A stretch of 64,000 nucleotides of DNA from Dendrophyllia cribrosa. Lineage: Eukaryota > Cnidaria > Anthozoa > Scleractinia > Dendrophylliidae. The translations under genes were made by a program, and so were the position numbers. The DNA is taken from the NCBI GenBank assembly GCA_024195265.1, contig JAJLRJ010000002.1, positions 51,186,043 to 51,250,042 on the forward strand, given 5' to 3'. The notes under the pieces were generated by a model that was not told the origin of the DNA, made no database searches, and saw only the letters and a program-made list of their open reading frames with translations. Positions within the stretch are counted from its first letter, which is position 1. Each line of letters begins with the position of its first letter. Of the stretch, positions 1 through 11,700 are shown piece after piece.

Positions 1-1100
1 CTTTAGATCTACCTTGAAAATATTCGAGGACCTTCGGTAGAAGTGTAAATACATTTGCATTAGCCTGTTTGCGCGGCTTAGACCATGGTAAAAGGACCGT
101 TTGAACTTGAACTCGAGGCGACTCAAATCGTATAACGTCATAACCATTTTGACGGACCATGAAGTTGAACTTGAGATGACCGACTGAGACGAAGGCTGCG
201 TGGCAAGGGCGTAAACAAGCGAATGCAAGTGTATTTATTGATCACGCTGTGTCGGTCAAGGCAAAGTTCTGAAAACTCTTACATACAGTTTGCTTACCTC
301 ACGGTTTTTTCGTGGTCTAATGTAACATGCATGAGACCTCAACGAACATAAATTAAGAATTCACTTGTAACGTGGAAAATAGAGTTTTATGTAGTAGTGA
401 AAAGGACTTTCTTAAGTTTTTTTAGTGGTTCTCGAATCTGATTGGCCGAAACACAATGAACATTCAAAGCATATTTTCAGCGTTAGTGATCAGACTGTTT
501 ATACGTATTTTTGATATTAGTGAGGTAAACATAACGATAATAAGTAAATCAATACATGGTTGCTTAGATAGGAAATCTCTCTTCGATATTTTACTCATTC
601 GTTAATTTTAATATCAGTAAGTTGAGCACGACAAGAAGAATGTCATTTTAAATTTATCGTGTTATCTTTCGTCTCTCAAGACCATTAGCATGCAAGACTC
701 CAGAATGGGGTTCTAGAACATACAATCGCGTGTTCGGCTGAGGATGTACCTCATGTGAACCTGAGCTGGCTCCGATTTTTATGATCAGTCAGTACTCCGA
801 AAGTTAATAGTCACGACAAGTTGTCAGTGATTGTCACCCTTCAGGCAGAAACACGTCCTGTCAATTCTTGGAGACGGGTTTTCCTTGCGAAAAAAATAAA
901 GGTACATTTGTTCCCCAGAAAACATAGGCAACAGGGAAATATTTTAATCCTAAGGGTGTTACAGAAATAAAAAAATGAAATAAATATAATTAGAGCAAAT
1001 GTAGCATACGTACATATGCCTCCTATTTGCATGCAGGGTGCAGCAAATATTAGTACGGCAAAAACTGAATATCACTCATCACAGCCAGCTTTTCGTTTGA
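1..1100. other. No gene recognised
   Basis: AT-rich sequence with no ATG-initiated frame of convincing composition, no clear splice-bounded exon and no obvious inverted repeat. It lies beyond the 3' end of the GPCR gene and could include distal 3' sequence. Confidence 0.4.
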
Positions 1101-1332
1101 ATGGTACTCTCAGGCTAAGTTCAGGCTATGTTTACACTAGACGAAAAGTCTCCTGATTCGTGAATGCCGCCGAATTCGATTTACATTACACGGTATTCGG
1201 ATTCCTAAATCTTGAAGAAAATGTGGGAATTAGGCAAACTTATAATTTTACAAAGGATGTACGACTCGCTGTAATGAAAGAAAATGTAAACAATAACATC
1301 AACAACTTTAAAATTCGCCTGCCGGTATACTT

Positions 1333-1745
1333 TCGATATTGAAAACGTCTGCACGCTATGCGGTATTTCCACAGTTATTTATGTGATATTGAAATAACTA
1401 ATAATCATAGAAGTTTTCTGAAACGCGTACAGCGAATTTCGAAACTTCTGTGTAGACAGTTAATCCAATGAAACAAAAATGCAATTGTAAATCGTTTTAT
1501 ATTTTACTCGACTATTGATGTTTAAGAAGTTATATACTAATGTTCCAGAGTCCGGAATTTTCGATACTGAAGACGTTTGCATGTTCTGCGGTATTTTCAC
1601 AGCAAAAACAAAACAACTAATAATCAGTGGAAGTTTTCATAAACGCATAAGTGAATTTAAGGGAATTTCTGTGTAGACAGTTAGTCCAATGAAACGTTTA
1701 TATTTTACATTTTACTTGACAGTTTGAAGTTCAAGAAGAAACATA
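1333..1745. repeat. Diverged tandem duplication, unit about 230 bp
   Basis: Two adjacent blocks share an ordered series of words. Each starts near 'ttcgatattgaaaacgt' (1335) or 'ttcgatactgaagacgt' (1560). Each continues through 'gcggtatttccaca', 'aactaataatca' and 'ctgtgtagacagtta' and ends in a 'ttatattttac' stretch. The copies differ by many substitutions, so the duplication is old. A nearby 'ggctatgtttacacta' at about 1127 resembles the terminal repeat of the MITE at 14165, but no matching right end was found. Confidence 0.6.
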
Positions 1746-2036
1746 ATATTTGCAGTGACTGTTCCATACTCCGGAGTACATAAGTGAACATGTTAGGGAG
1801 GTGGGGGGTACCCCGGTCGCCTCCGTTATATTTGTCACTGATTTTTGATGCAATTGTGCCTCAGGCACAGTTTGAGAAAGCAACATGCAGAATCCGAATC
1901 ACGTCATCTATTGATTTAACCTTAACAGCGTCACGTAATGGTCGTAAATATCTATTTCGCTGTCATTCTAAATCCGTTGTATTTCTTTCCTTTCGACTAG
2001 ATAATAAACAAGATTCAATATGCCTTTATGATCAGT

Positions 2037-3062
2037 CTAAAGTACGGAGCACTTACTATCTTGTGTCTGTGGAGTGTTTTCTGTGTTCTCGGAATCCTGG
2101 GTAATATCTGCGTTACCGCGCCATCGGAATAACTTCTTGTATTCTTCTCTGAAGGTTTTGTTCATGACCCCATAAATAACAGGATTTATCACGGTACTCA
2201 GCTGCCCCAAAAATGTGTACATGACGTAAACCTCGCGTGGAAGGTTCCAACCTTCTTGGGCGAATCCGATGAAATCCACGATCGAAATCGGCGTCCAGCA
2301 GATCACAAAACCACACACGGTGAGGAACAATGTTTTTGTAACGTTGATATCGTCAACGGTAATCTTTGCCGTCGTGGGTTGGTCGCCTCGTCGCCGCATA
2401 CTTCGTAGCCGTTTTTTGTGCTCTTTTAGCGCCTGAAACACTTTGTAGTAGCAGAGTGTTAGCACGATCATCGGAATCACGATGAAGATGTACCCCAGCA
2501 GCGTGAAAAAGTCGACCTCGACGTCTTGGAAGCAGAAGAACTTTCCCGCGTGGTAAACGTACCTGTGATCGGTGCACAGATAAGGGAGCGGTTCAAGAAG
2601 AGAGACGATCCAAATAGCCAGGATCATTAACCGTGTTCGTTTAGTTGTGAAGATCTTCTGGTAGTTTTTCGGGCGCACGATTAAAAAGTACCGATTTATA
2701 GCGACCAGAGTTAAGGTTAAAAGCGAGACACAGGCTAACATGGCGACCACATACCCTTGCAGTTGGCAGACGAAATTCCCGTACGTGCGTTTCCCCGCTA
2801 CGAGCACTGTAAGGCACGGCGGCTGGCAGATCGTAGCCATCGCGATGTCGGCCAAAGCCAATGAGATGATGAACTGATTGGGAATGGTGCGTAGGTTTTT
2901 GTTCTTGCACACCATCCATAACACCAAGGAATTCCCTATCACGGCTGCCAATAGTAATACTACACAAACCAGCACTTCGATGACCACTATTCCGGTTTCT
3001 CTTTGCGCGAGGAGACTAATATACTTCTCTAGCGACGGATGTCCCGTGTACTCTTCGGCCAT
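2037..3062 (-). CDS. Class A GPCR, melatonin-receptor-like (orphan)
   Basis: Seven-helix receptor predicted to act at the plasma membrane through G proteins; ligand unknown. It is 341 residues in one exon. The first in-frame ATG after an upstream stop is at 3062; a longer frame begins at a TTG and is not used. Visible class A landmarks are N44 in TM1 (GNSLV), D72 in TM2 (LALAD), C99 before TM3 with partner C177 in loop 2, an NRY at 123-125 in place of DRY, P197 in TM5, CWTP at 255-258 in TM6 and NPVIY at 293-297 in TM7. The NRY, the CWxP and the FREEYKK helix 8 resemble melatonin receptors, though those usually have NAxxY. The opsin retinal-lysine position, six residues before the NPxxY asparagine, is Q287, so it is not an opsin. 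The tail ends in CSVL, a possible CAAX prenylation box. Family is sure; subfamily is tentative. Confidence 0.93.
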   Translation of the reverse strand: MAEEYTGHPSLEKYISLLAQRETGIVVIEVLVCVVLLLAAVIGNSLVLWMVCKNKNLRTIPNQFIISLALADIAMATICQPPCLTVLVAGKRTYGNFVCQLQGYVVAMLACVSLLTLTLVAINRYFLIVRPKNYQKIFTTKRTRLMILAIWIVSLLEPLPYLCTDHRYVYHAGKFFCFQDVEVDFFTLLGYIFIVIPMIVLTLCYYKVFQALKEHKKRLRSMRRRGDQPTTAKITVDDINVTKTLFLTVCGFVICWTPISIVDFIGFAQEGWNLPREVYVMYTFLGQLSTVINPVIYGVMNKTFREEYKKLFRWRGNADITQDSENTENTPQTQDSKCSVL

Positions 3063-5700
3063 CGTCTCAGCAGCGATCGACAAAACCTCTTGAGACGGCG
3101 AAACGAAAAGGAAACAGATAACTCAAAAAAGCGTGTTTTCTTTAACGCTTAGTCCCGGAGTTTCGATATGTGCTTTATGTTGTTGGGTGACCGGCTTGTC
3201 TCCAGCAGATGTTCAATTAATGACAAATGTTCATGTGCGTGTTTGTTTTAAAGAGTTATCATTTTGAGCAATGATATCAGCGGAATGTTTTAGTCCTGTC
3301 TAATAAACAATTTTGGCTTTTAACCACGCTTGTCACTTTAATTTGCGGTAGATTTGGCAAGCAGGTGTGGCGTGTCGATAACACGGTAGAATTTACCGTT
3401 CCTTCCTATGTCTAAAAAGATGGAAGGTAACTTCGAAAAACCTGATTGTTCATTCTAAACGACTTGTACATAGTTTCGTCCAAAAATTCTGGTACCGGTA
3501 AATATTGTCCGAAAGACTGTTTGTATGACAAACAAAACTTAAAGCGTGCTTAGTTGACGGAAATTAAATGCAAAATAGAAGTTTGCCAATTTGAAACTTT
3601 TGCTCTGAATCATTATGGCACGTTTTTTATTACTTGTTACGGATGCAAATGTTCTCTCTGGGAGAGCATTTAATAGTGATTGCAAAAGATAATGTTATTA
3701 ATGTTTACCTTGCCAGCTTTATACTGTTTGGTTTCCGTGTTAGCTTTCTAAGTACACGTGGATGTGCATTTTTTCAGGGTTTAGTTTAAACCAATTCTGA
3801 GTTGATTTATCTCGAAAAATATGCAGGCGTTCTCATTGTCCCAGGATTATTGAAATCGTCGCTTTAATGTTTGGTATAAAAAGTTCTAAGCGTTTCCGAG
3901 TAGCCATGTGTCCATCGCGTGTTGCCATGGTCGGCACGAGTCATCAGTGAGAAACAAACATAGTTTAAAATTTAAATTATAGTTGTATGAATAAAACAAT
4001 GTGTTCCATTAGAGAAAGGACTTCTAGGGAATAATGTGATTGAAAAACAAAACAAAAGAAGCAAAAGAATCACAATAGTTACATTTTGTTATCGCACTGC
4101 GGTTAATCTATTATGTTCAAAAAAATCGTTTTCGGTTTTAAATATTTTCCAGTTGTGGCCGCTTGTAGGGGATTATTTCATTTCTATTTTCTTTCTTTTA
4201 GAAGGACTGATGAATGCCAAAGCGCTGTCATATATTGTGCTAGCCAAGATTGTTCTTTGGAAGCGTTGCCATGCTCATAAATGTGCCAGCTGAAGGTTGT
4301 TGGGTACGTGCCTTTTCATTCACGAGCCAACATTATTGTTTTGAAGTAAAACGGAACCAAAGCTAGGTGATTCTGGGAGCTTAAGCTATTAATTAAGCAA
4401 ACCACGCCGGCGACGACCGCGGTGAACGTCACTAACACAAAAGGTCTTTAAGAACAAGCAGAGGAATAGCTCTAGGGGGAAGGCGAACTTTGGGGATATG
4501 AGTCGTCCATTGTGCGTGTATGTCGCTTTCCGACACATATATTCAACAAAATGTTAATTATGTTTCGACACCGAAAGACAATTCACCTTAGTTTACCTTT
4601 CATTGCATATCCAAACCTTTAATTTTAAGTCGTATTTTGTGCGGGGCTTCCAGCATAGCTTTTTCAAAAACTGTACTCCAGAGTCGCTATTCGAACAACA
4701 AGTGATTTCTTGTATTTGAATGAAAAGCTCTCTGGCAGTTCCGTTCCGATGGCGTTGTTTGTATTTCCCTATTTAAAAAATTAAAATAAAATGAAATTTG
4801 GTATTTTCCTTGAATTTTAATTTTCGCGCTGTATTTAGGATAATCATAACCAGTTTTGCTTGGCGCCTCAAAAAAGATGAACCACAGTTTCAAAGTTTAA
4901 CAACGACTTTTCGGGTACTGATCGTAGCGGTTTCGCCATCCCTTTTTGTTAATGATCTAATTAATTTCTGATTCTTTTTTAGTTTTTCTTCAAACATAAA
5001 AGAAAAATATTAATAATAGAACGTTTTTGTTTTGCAAAATTGCACCGGAGACAGTATAGATTTTCTTTTTTCATTTGCATGGCAGACTGATCTTCCGCCT
5101 AAGTTAAAATCGAAGCAGTTTTTTTATTTGTTGAATAAATTTAGCAGCAAAATTGATTTTAATAAGACAATGAGTTTCAATGGGGAAGGATATAGAAAAG
5201 ACCCAAATAAGTTCTCTGTAATGTAGGCATTTAGAAAACCATACATCTTTAGCAAATTAAACAGCATAAAGCTTTTTTTTGTTTTCCAGTGTTCATTTTC
5301 TTATTTTTTTTCTAATTGGTACTCAAGAAAGCGCACACAGACGTGTCTTAAGTGTTTACCTTGAACTTTTTGCCGGCAGAGCAGATGGTTTTATATAATT
5401 GATCGACTGCGTCTTCTTACATGTAGATAAAGCAAGCTTTATGCGCTTAATTGGTTCTTTGATTTGATTAAAAGAGGCGCTGTCATGGATTTGCGAACAC
5501 AAATAGCAGGTTTAAAAGGTAACCACATACAAGTCGAAACGGAAATCCCATATAAATATATATATGTAAAAAAAAACATATTGATTTAGGGCTGTGAAAG
5601 GTCCGAAACATTGCTGACTGATACATTTCTCGAGCACTGACTATTCTGAAAGTCAAGGTTGAAATTAAATATTCACTGTATAAACAAAATTATTCGCCGG
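3063..5700. other. Upstream flank of the GPCR; no gene recognised
   Basis: No exon could be supported on either strand. The first few hundred bases must hold the GPCR 5' UTR and promoter on the minus strand, but no TATA-like or other defining motif stands out. The rest is AT-rich with short open frames of random composition. Confidence 0.4.
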
Positions 5701-5707
5701 GCAGACG

Positions 5708-5970
5708 CAGAGGCGGATCCAAGGGGGGGGTCCGGGTTCATGCCTGCCCGGAAATTTTTCCAATTTTACCCTCTGAAACGCCATTTCCAGCACTCCTGAA
5801 ACTAGAAAAGCGTTTGTTAAGTCGAAAAATTGACAATCTGTCAATTTGTGGAGGTGAAACAACTACGTATAAAACAATTTTATTCTATTATTTTTATGAA
5901 CCACAAGGGAGACACAGCCGGTCTGAAAGGGGGTCCGGAACCCCCGACCCTCCCCCTGGATCCGCCACTG
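5708..5970. mobile_element. MITE with CAGWGGCGGATCCA ends (hAT-like)
   Basis: The left end reads 'cagaggcggatccaaggg' and the right end 'ccctggatccgccactg', an inverted repeat with a 263-bp span. The pentamer AGACG flanks both sides (5703-5707 and 5971-5975), consistent with part of a target duplication. No transposase is encoded. Termini of this CAGTGGCGGATCCA type are common on hAT-like elements; that assignment is from memory. Confidence 0.75.
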
Positions 5971-6084
5971 AGACGTCCTCAGTTGAAATAGAAATAAATG
6001 CAAGCACGTTTCGCTTGTTGTTTCTTTGAAACTTTGCAAAATATTATTGTTAGTACCGTAGAAAGGACTCAAAACGCTATTGAG

Positions 6085-6202
6085 CGCTAGCATTTCGTCA
6101 GAGCGATTCAACGAAGAAGGGCAAGCGCTCGAAACGTCAGCTTTTTTAATCTTTTTTCACTGTGGCCAATTTACCTTATCAACTCAGTCCAGTGATAAAA
6201 CC
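6085..6202 (+). mobile_element. Penelope-like element terminal-repeat relic with decayed hammerhead
   Basis: The stretch 'gggcaagcgctcgaaacgt' followed by 'cagctttttt', then 'ggccaatttaccttatcaac', matches my recollection of Penelope-like pLTRs, which carry hammerhead ribozymes. Stem II (gggc/gctc) and GAAA are recognisable. The usual CUGANGA core is altered here (caacga with an inserted aga), so self-cleavage is unlikely. No reverse transcriptase or GIY-YIG frame lies beside it. Confidence 0.45.
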
Positions 6203-7361
6203 TCACCCACCGTCGCAGCACAACAGTTTCCTTAGAAACTAGCCGCTTTATTTATTAAACTTTATATATAGTATCATATTTAAATAAGATATTTGGTTTA
6301 ACATTTACCCGTTTTAAGAATGAATTTAGAAAAGTGTTCCGTTCTTCTAAATTGAGTAAAGCGACAGTCGGCATATAATATTAAATTTAATTTATTTAAG
6401 GCAGTTTTATCTAAAGGAAATACCCACCAATAGAATTAACACAAGAGCTTGTCAAAACGTTATTAAATTCATTATCGGACTTATCTGGAGCAACTGATTA
6501 CTTTGATCGGATTTTTTTTCGAGATTTTTAGAGAATAAGAAGAATTTTAGAAAGTCCGGAGATTATTAGAAAATGATTAGATATTTAACAGACTTTTTAT
6601 AGAAAAAAATAATGCATTAAAAGTTATTATTGCAAGCTATTTTGAGATTTTTAATATGAAATGTACCAAGCTCGAATCTTGTGTCTTGTGTTCATGCAGC
6701 AGATTCACTCTTGAATGTAACCCATAATATTCTGTTCTGCGTAAGTAACCAACAAAACATGGCAGAGCATGCGCAAAAGATGATTCAAAGTGATCCAACC
6801 CGACGTTTGTTGTGCCATTTAAGTCCGCTGGAGGAAAGGAAAACGAAGTGACTTTAATTTATTGATTTTTAGAGATATTTCCGAGATTTTTAGAAACAAA
6901 TCAGGGAGAATGTTTACTTTTTTGAGATTATCCAGACAAAATCTTTAGGCGATTTTGGGGGGATTTTTGTAGCTAAGCCTATTAAAGGAAGCCATGCGGT
7001 TCATTTGTGAACATACTCGACAAATAATAATGTAAATTAATTTAAAATTGTTCACACGGATGTGTCAGCAATAGATTTTCTCACTGTTCTCAGTGTAGTG
7101 TTTTTGCAATTGAAGCCCACCTTTTCCGCTAGATTTCATATAAACCAGTTATAAGTTCCTAATTAAAATACGTGCATCCTGCCTAAATCAGACAAGACGG
7201 ATATTATATGCTCTTTTGTTCTCTTACAAAGACCCACACTTATTTAGTCAATACAAAACGCCTACGGTTTCATTTGTTTAGATGTCCTTTCGATCATTAA
7301 TAGTTTGCATGTTTCTGATAAACGGAAACCCGAAGCCTTTAAGCCGTTTCCTTAAACCCGG
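6203..7361. other. AT-rich spacer, nothing recognised
   Basis: Low-complexity AT-rich sequence with the word 'gagatttttag' and variants recurring around 6520-6960. No coding exon, RNA gene or clear inverted repeat was seen. Confidence 0.35.
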
Positions 7362-7371
7362 GGGTAGGGGT

Positions 7372-7430
<59 letters not shown>

Positions 7431-7693
7431 GGGACTCATATAGGAATGACTGGAAGGGCGGGGGTGGGGTACGTCTTACCTTTTAGGGATTAAAACTCAT
7501 GTTTTGGTACCGTTAAGGGGTGTTTAAATCGCAATTGACTACTGCCAGAGTTATTCTATTATACTGAAAGGAACAACTTATCAGAAAGAAGTGGTACCTC
7601 TTAGGGCCACACCCACAAAACGGGTACGAGGTAACTTTTAGGGGTTCCCTTCAAAATTTCCAACGATCACTTCGTCAGTTTTATATGAGAGCC

Positions 7694-7730
<37 letters not shown>
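7362..7730. mobile_element. Foldback element with poly-G and poly-C ends
   Basis: A run of 58 G (7372-7429) is followed by 'agggactcatata'. About 265 bp later 'tatatgagagcct' leads into 36 C (7695-7730). The two ends are inverted complements, so the homopolymers are the outer part of a terminal inverted repeat. No coding potential. The homopolymer lengths may be unreliable in the assembly. Confidence 0.65.
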
Positions 7731-7733
<3 letters not shown>

Positions 7734-8397
7734 CTTTAAACCGCCAGCCAGGAATTTAATCAAGTTTCAGATTTACTATTACAAAAAAAAAATCTGAGGT
7801 AGGCTTAAAACAGAGTACAGCTTTTGGGTCTAAGGATGAACTCCTTAAGTGTGACAACCATGCATTATTGTTGAGAAAGCGACGTTGAGCAGTACGTTTC
7901 TGTGGATCTCTTTATCAAGCAGTCGTGTAGTGCTTTTACTCTTACACTGAGTCCTTGTGGATAAAATCTTAAAATGTGACTACTATTCAAGTAAAGTTGT
8001 AACCTACTGTACTTTCCTGACTGTGGTAGACTCTTTAATTTTTACGCAATAACTTTTCTTAAAAGAACGTTGAGGCTGGGATTGCCAAAAAATTTAAGAG
8101 TGAAGAGCAAAGAATAGGCCCCTCGTTCCCTCGCTTCAGTGCTCGCGCCGGTTTAAATCTTACTTTTAATTTCGGTCCCATGCCCCACAATCTTAACGTC
8201 TGGAACTGGCGCGGGGTACTAAGAACTGAAGAACTACCCAGGATAAGATTTTGCTATGGACGTCTTTATTTTGTCCTCTTTTTTTTTACAACTTGCTAAC
8301 TAGGAATGAAATGAAGTGTATACGCTGTTCTTTTACTATTGCCTTCTGGAAAATGTTTCAAAGTTGGTGATACACCAAAACTAAACAATCACTAACA
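7731..8397. other. Spacer, nothing recognised
   Basis: No supported exon or repeat structure was found between the poly-C foldback and the LINE fragment. Confidence 0.3.
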
Positions 8398-8808
8398 TTA
8401 TCAAATAGTATGATTCTATATGGAGTTTTTAGCAATACGGAACATAGGTTCTCGCTAAACTATGTGCTTCTAATCGCTAAACTTTCAATATACCGCAGCT
8501 GCCTACTCGACGTAACACTCTCTTTCGACAGCTTTCTCGCACTCTTATATGAAAAACTAAACATCCAGAAGCAGATTGCTATCAAAAATGAGACCATTAC
8601 CGCCTTTGAAAAAACTTTTCATCATCTTCTTTGACTTTTAAAGTTATGTAATGTAATGTATTTCAAGTTTGTTTAGCACTTTAATTTGCTAGTAAATTAG
8701 TTTAAGTCCATGGTGTAAGTGGTTTCGTTTATGTATTGTAACTTGTAACGTAATGGTTAGTTTTGTAAACTTGTCTTTTTTTTTTAATTGTGGCAATAAT
8801 TAAATAAA
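8398..8808 (+). mobile_element. 3' fragment of a non-LTR retrotransposon
   Basis: A 74-codon frame (8410-8634) has the pattern of LINE polyprotein C-termini. It has a YVLLIAKLSIYRSC-like hydrophobic block, a stretch with LYEKLNIQKQIA, then a final charged segment and a stop. A non-coding tail follows, ending near 'aattaaataaaac'. It is 5'-truncated, with no reverse transcriptase core. The assignment is by pattern and its clade is unknown. Confidence 0.45.
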
Positions 8809-10028
8809 ACTAGTAGTAATCATAGATTATAGTGCGTCTCCTTATCCCGTGGCACCTCGTCTTGACCTAGTACCCCTAGTACCTCAGTTTCATGAATTAA
8901 TTCAGCCACTGTTTAAAAGGGCTATGTCGCGAGATATGTCACGCAGGCAAAAACGTGGGGCCGACATCAAACAAATTCACGCTATCGCCTTGGGATCGGG
9001 CAAAATCCTGCCGTGCTGTGTACTCCGAAAGGTCTCAGATTTTTCCGACGTATAAATAGTATATTTGTCTTGATTTCATTTCGGTTATTTCTCCGATTCT
9101 GCCGGAAATCATACTCCTCAGTACATGTACTAATACCGGAACCGGAAATGAGAAATTTCCGAGAAAGCCTGAAAAAGTGCTCCTGTGATAAATTTCTTGG
9201 ACACCGCGTTAATGGAGCATGAAATCGACGTTTAAGTCATGCAACATTCAACGTGAATTTCGCAGAATTTTTCGGATAAAATTACAACTACCAGTTGCAA
9301 GTAAGACGCAAGACTATTGAATATAATTCCTTTATAAGCTAGACAAATTTTAGTCACAAAACTGCGAAATCTTTAGTCACAAATGCGCCCGATACAGGCG
9401 CAATTTCGAGCACTGTAAAGTTAATCTGCGGACGGTCAGTGAATTATTGCTACAAGACATAAGCGAATTGTACCGTACCATAGAACATCGCGAAGAACGA
9501 CGTCGGTATTTAGGTGAAAGCTTCCCAAATCAGGCAGAGAACCACAGCAAAATCAAGATAGAACATTCAAAACATACCAGAACGGTAGCGAGGAAAATCT
9601 GATAACTTCTTGCTTGATTCCAAAGAGACCCAACAACTTACTTGGTCCGGAGAAGAACCTTCGTCCAATTTTTCCACTGCGTACTTTTAGTAGGCATTGA
9701 AATATTGAGCCGTACGATTCCCAAATCGGGAAAATATCCGAAACTAAGTCAAGACAAATAGATTATTCACATGTGACATTTCGGAACCCCAGCTCCCCAG
9801 GATGATGCCTGATTTCCACGCGCTGGGAATGCTGGATACTATTGTGACGTTTCAAGATGGTGCAGATTTGGTACCGACACTTTTCTCGATTCGTTCCTCT
9901 TAGACGACGCGCTAAGCATGCTGGATACTATTGTGACGTTTCAAGATGGCGCAGATTTGGTACCGACACTTTTCTCGATTCGTTCCGCATAGCCGACAAG
10001 ATTAGGAAGCGTCTCCTTCGTCGACGCA
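8809..10028. repeat. 1.2-kb dispersed repeat, copy A
   Basis: Near-identical over long stretches to 58542-59698, from 'actagtagtaatcatagatt' to 'cttcgtcgacgcaa'. Copy A has extra segments, for example around 9110 and 9150-9230. A unit of about 85 bp near the 3' end, containing 'gcagatttggtaccgacact', occurs twice in tandem in both copies, so the duplication predates dispersal. Short open frames are interrupted and no domain is recognised. Superfamily is unknown; no clear terminal inverted repeat was found. Confidence 0.85.
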
Positions 10029-11460
10029 AAAAAATGAAAAAAAAAGGGGTAACATTTTGGACAGAGCAAAATGCTTGATACATCACGGATATATGATCAT
10101 GATGCAGCAGCGCTTTCGTCACTTTATCTTAGCTCAGATGACTGTGCCTTTCAGAGATGACTAAGCCGTTGGCATTGTCTCCTACATTTTTGCATTCGAT
10201 CTAACTCAGCGTAGGGGACGTAAAATCCATATCACTGTTCGAAAACAGTAGTTCCTAGTAACGTCTTTTGTCTACCTACGAGCGGGAACTCTTTACCTTT
10301 TCCCCCAACCGCACCTCTTACCCCTACCCATATATAGCTTGCTCGCATGCGATGTTTTTCCTGTTCATCCTGGTAGATATTGGCGTGCCACTTGTTATTC
10401 TTAAATCCGAAATCAAAGATGTGATGTGTGTATGTAGATGAGCAGTGTCGATAGCAACGGCAAGAAGAGAGACTGTGGTTAAGAGTTTGTGTCTACAGTA
10501 GAAAAATAGACAGTCCATCTGTCCAGTTCTCAATGGAAACCGAGTCGTAATAAGTCGGCATATCAGCTGGTAATGAAAGCTGGGAGTAATTTACTAGAAT
10601 AAATCCGTTCCGCGTAATCATTGTTTGTTAAATGTTCGACATATTTTGTTCGATAATTCGACATGAAAAGATCTGCGTCTCGAACAAAGACAACAAAGAA
10701 TTTTCGAAAAGGAATCGTAGTCAAGCGAGAGGCATGAAATATCTAATTATAGTCGTGGCTCAAATGAATGTCGTGTATCGGATTAATTAAGATAACCGAG
10801 AATCTGACAATAGAACAAGGTCAGAAATTTTAGACAGTACTGGCACTTTTTCAAAGTTTCTTTTTCGCACAAGACGTAGTCAAGAGGAAATGGAACCGCA
10901 AAGTATCCAATTTATCGTGGAAAGGAAGACTCGAGATGTGACCTTTTGGCTCGAGAATATTTTGCGTTTATGATTTTTGCAGAAGGACCATCAGTCCCTT
11001 ACTATATCGTTAATTGTCTTCACTTTTTCTGAAATTCAGTAAACTTCTCGTTAATTCTTCACCGTTAAAGAAATATTGTCAGCACAAATCCAGCGTGCAA
11101 TTGAAATTATCGGTGACACAGGATACCCACAAACTCCATACCAATGAACAGTTTTTCTCACGAGTACACTTTCTGATGTTTGCTGTACAGTTACTTAAAT
11201 ATTTAAAATTAGTTTAAAAACCTCGATGCTCTCCTGGGGTCTGCGTTTTTGAAATTGCTGACCTCTATGAAGCTAAATCCAACAAACACTTCAAATTTGC
11301 TAAAAATCTTCAAGGCCTCTCAGCTAATTACAATGCGTGGTCACCTGTGTTGTAACGGTGCTGAAATCCACACGGGTCGCCTTGAGTACCTATTACTTTA
11401 AAGTCGATCTATTTGTTTTGACTAAGGTTGGTGAATTCCGTCTATGCAGATAAAAAGAAA
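10029..11460. other. Spacer upstream of the TMEM151-like gene
   Basis: No coding exon is supported. It should contain the promoter and 5' UTR of the TMEM151-like gene unless an upstream exon has been missed. No TATA box or other decisive motif was identified. Confidence 0.35.
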
Positions 11461-11700
11461 ATGCGCTTTCCTATTGATCGGGTTATACAAACGCCGATAA
11501 AACAATCCGGGGCGATTGAGAGGGCTCTGACCAATGATATTCCAAATGCTGAGATCGAAGGATTGCACCGCCGCCAACTGAGTGTTATTGATTTACAACT
11601 TGATCAACGCGTCCATTGGAATACTGCTCTTTTAACGCTGAATGTAAAACTATGTTTGAAAACTGGATGGAAGAGTGTCCATGCTGCTCCATTTTCTTAA
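11461..11700 (+). other. Out-of-frame ORF overlapping the TMEM151-like start
   Basis: An ATG at 11461 opens a frame that runs 79 codons to a stop at 11698-11700. It overlaps the first 49 bases of the TMEM151-like CDS in another frame. Its composition up to about 11610 looks protein-like (charged and hydrophobic residues mixed, no low complexity). It could be an upstream ORF, or the true N-terminus separated from the main frame by a one-base assembly or genomic frameshift near 11601-11616. The main frame has a stop at 11601-11603, so both cannot be read continuously as given. Confidence 0.4.

Noticed and set aside
2037..3062. Opsin identity for the GPCR
   Set aside because: The retinal-binding lysine position is Gln287.
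3063..3083. Seven extra N-terminal residues of the GPCR
   Set aside because: That start is a TTG; the first in-frame ATG is at 3062.
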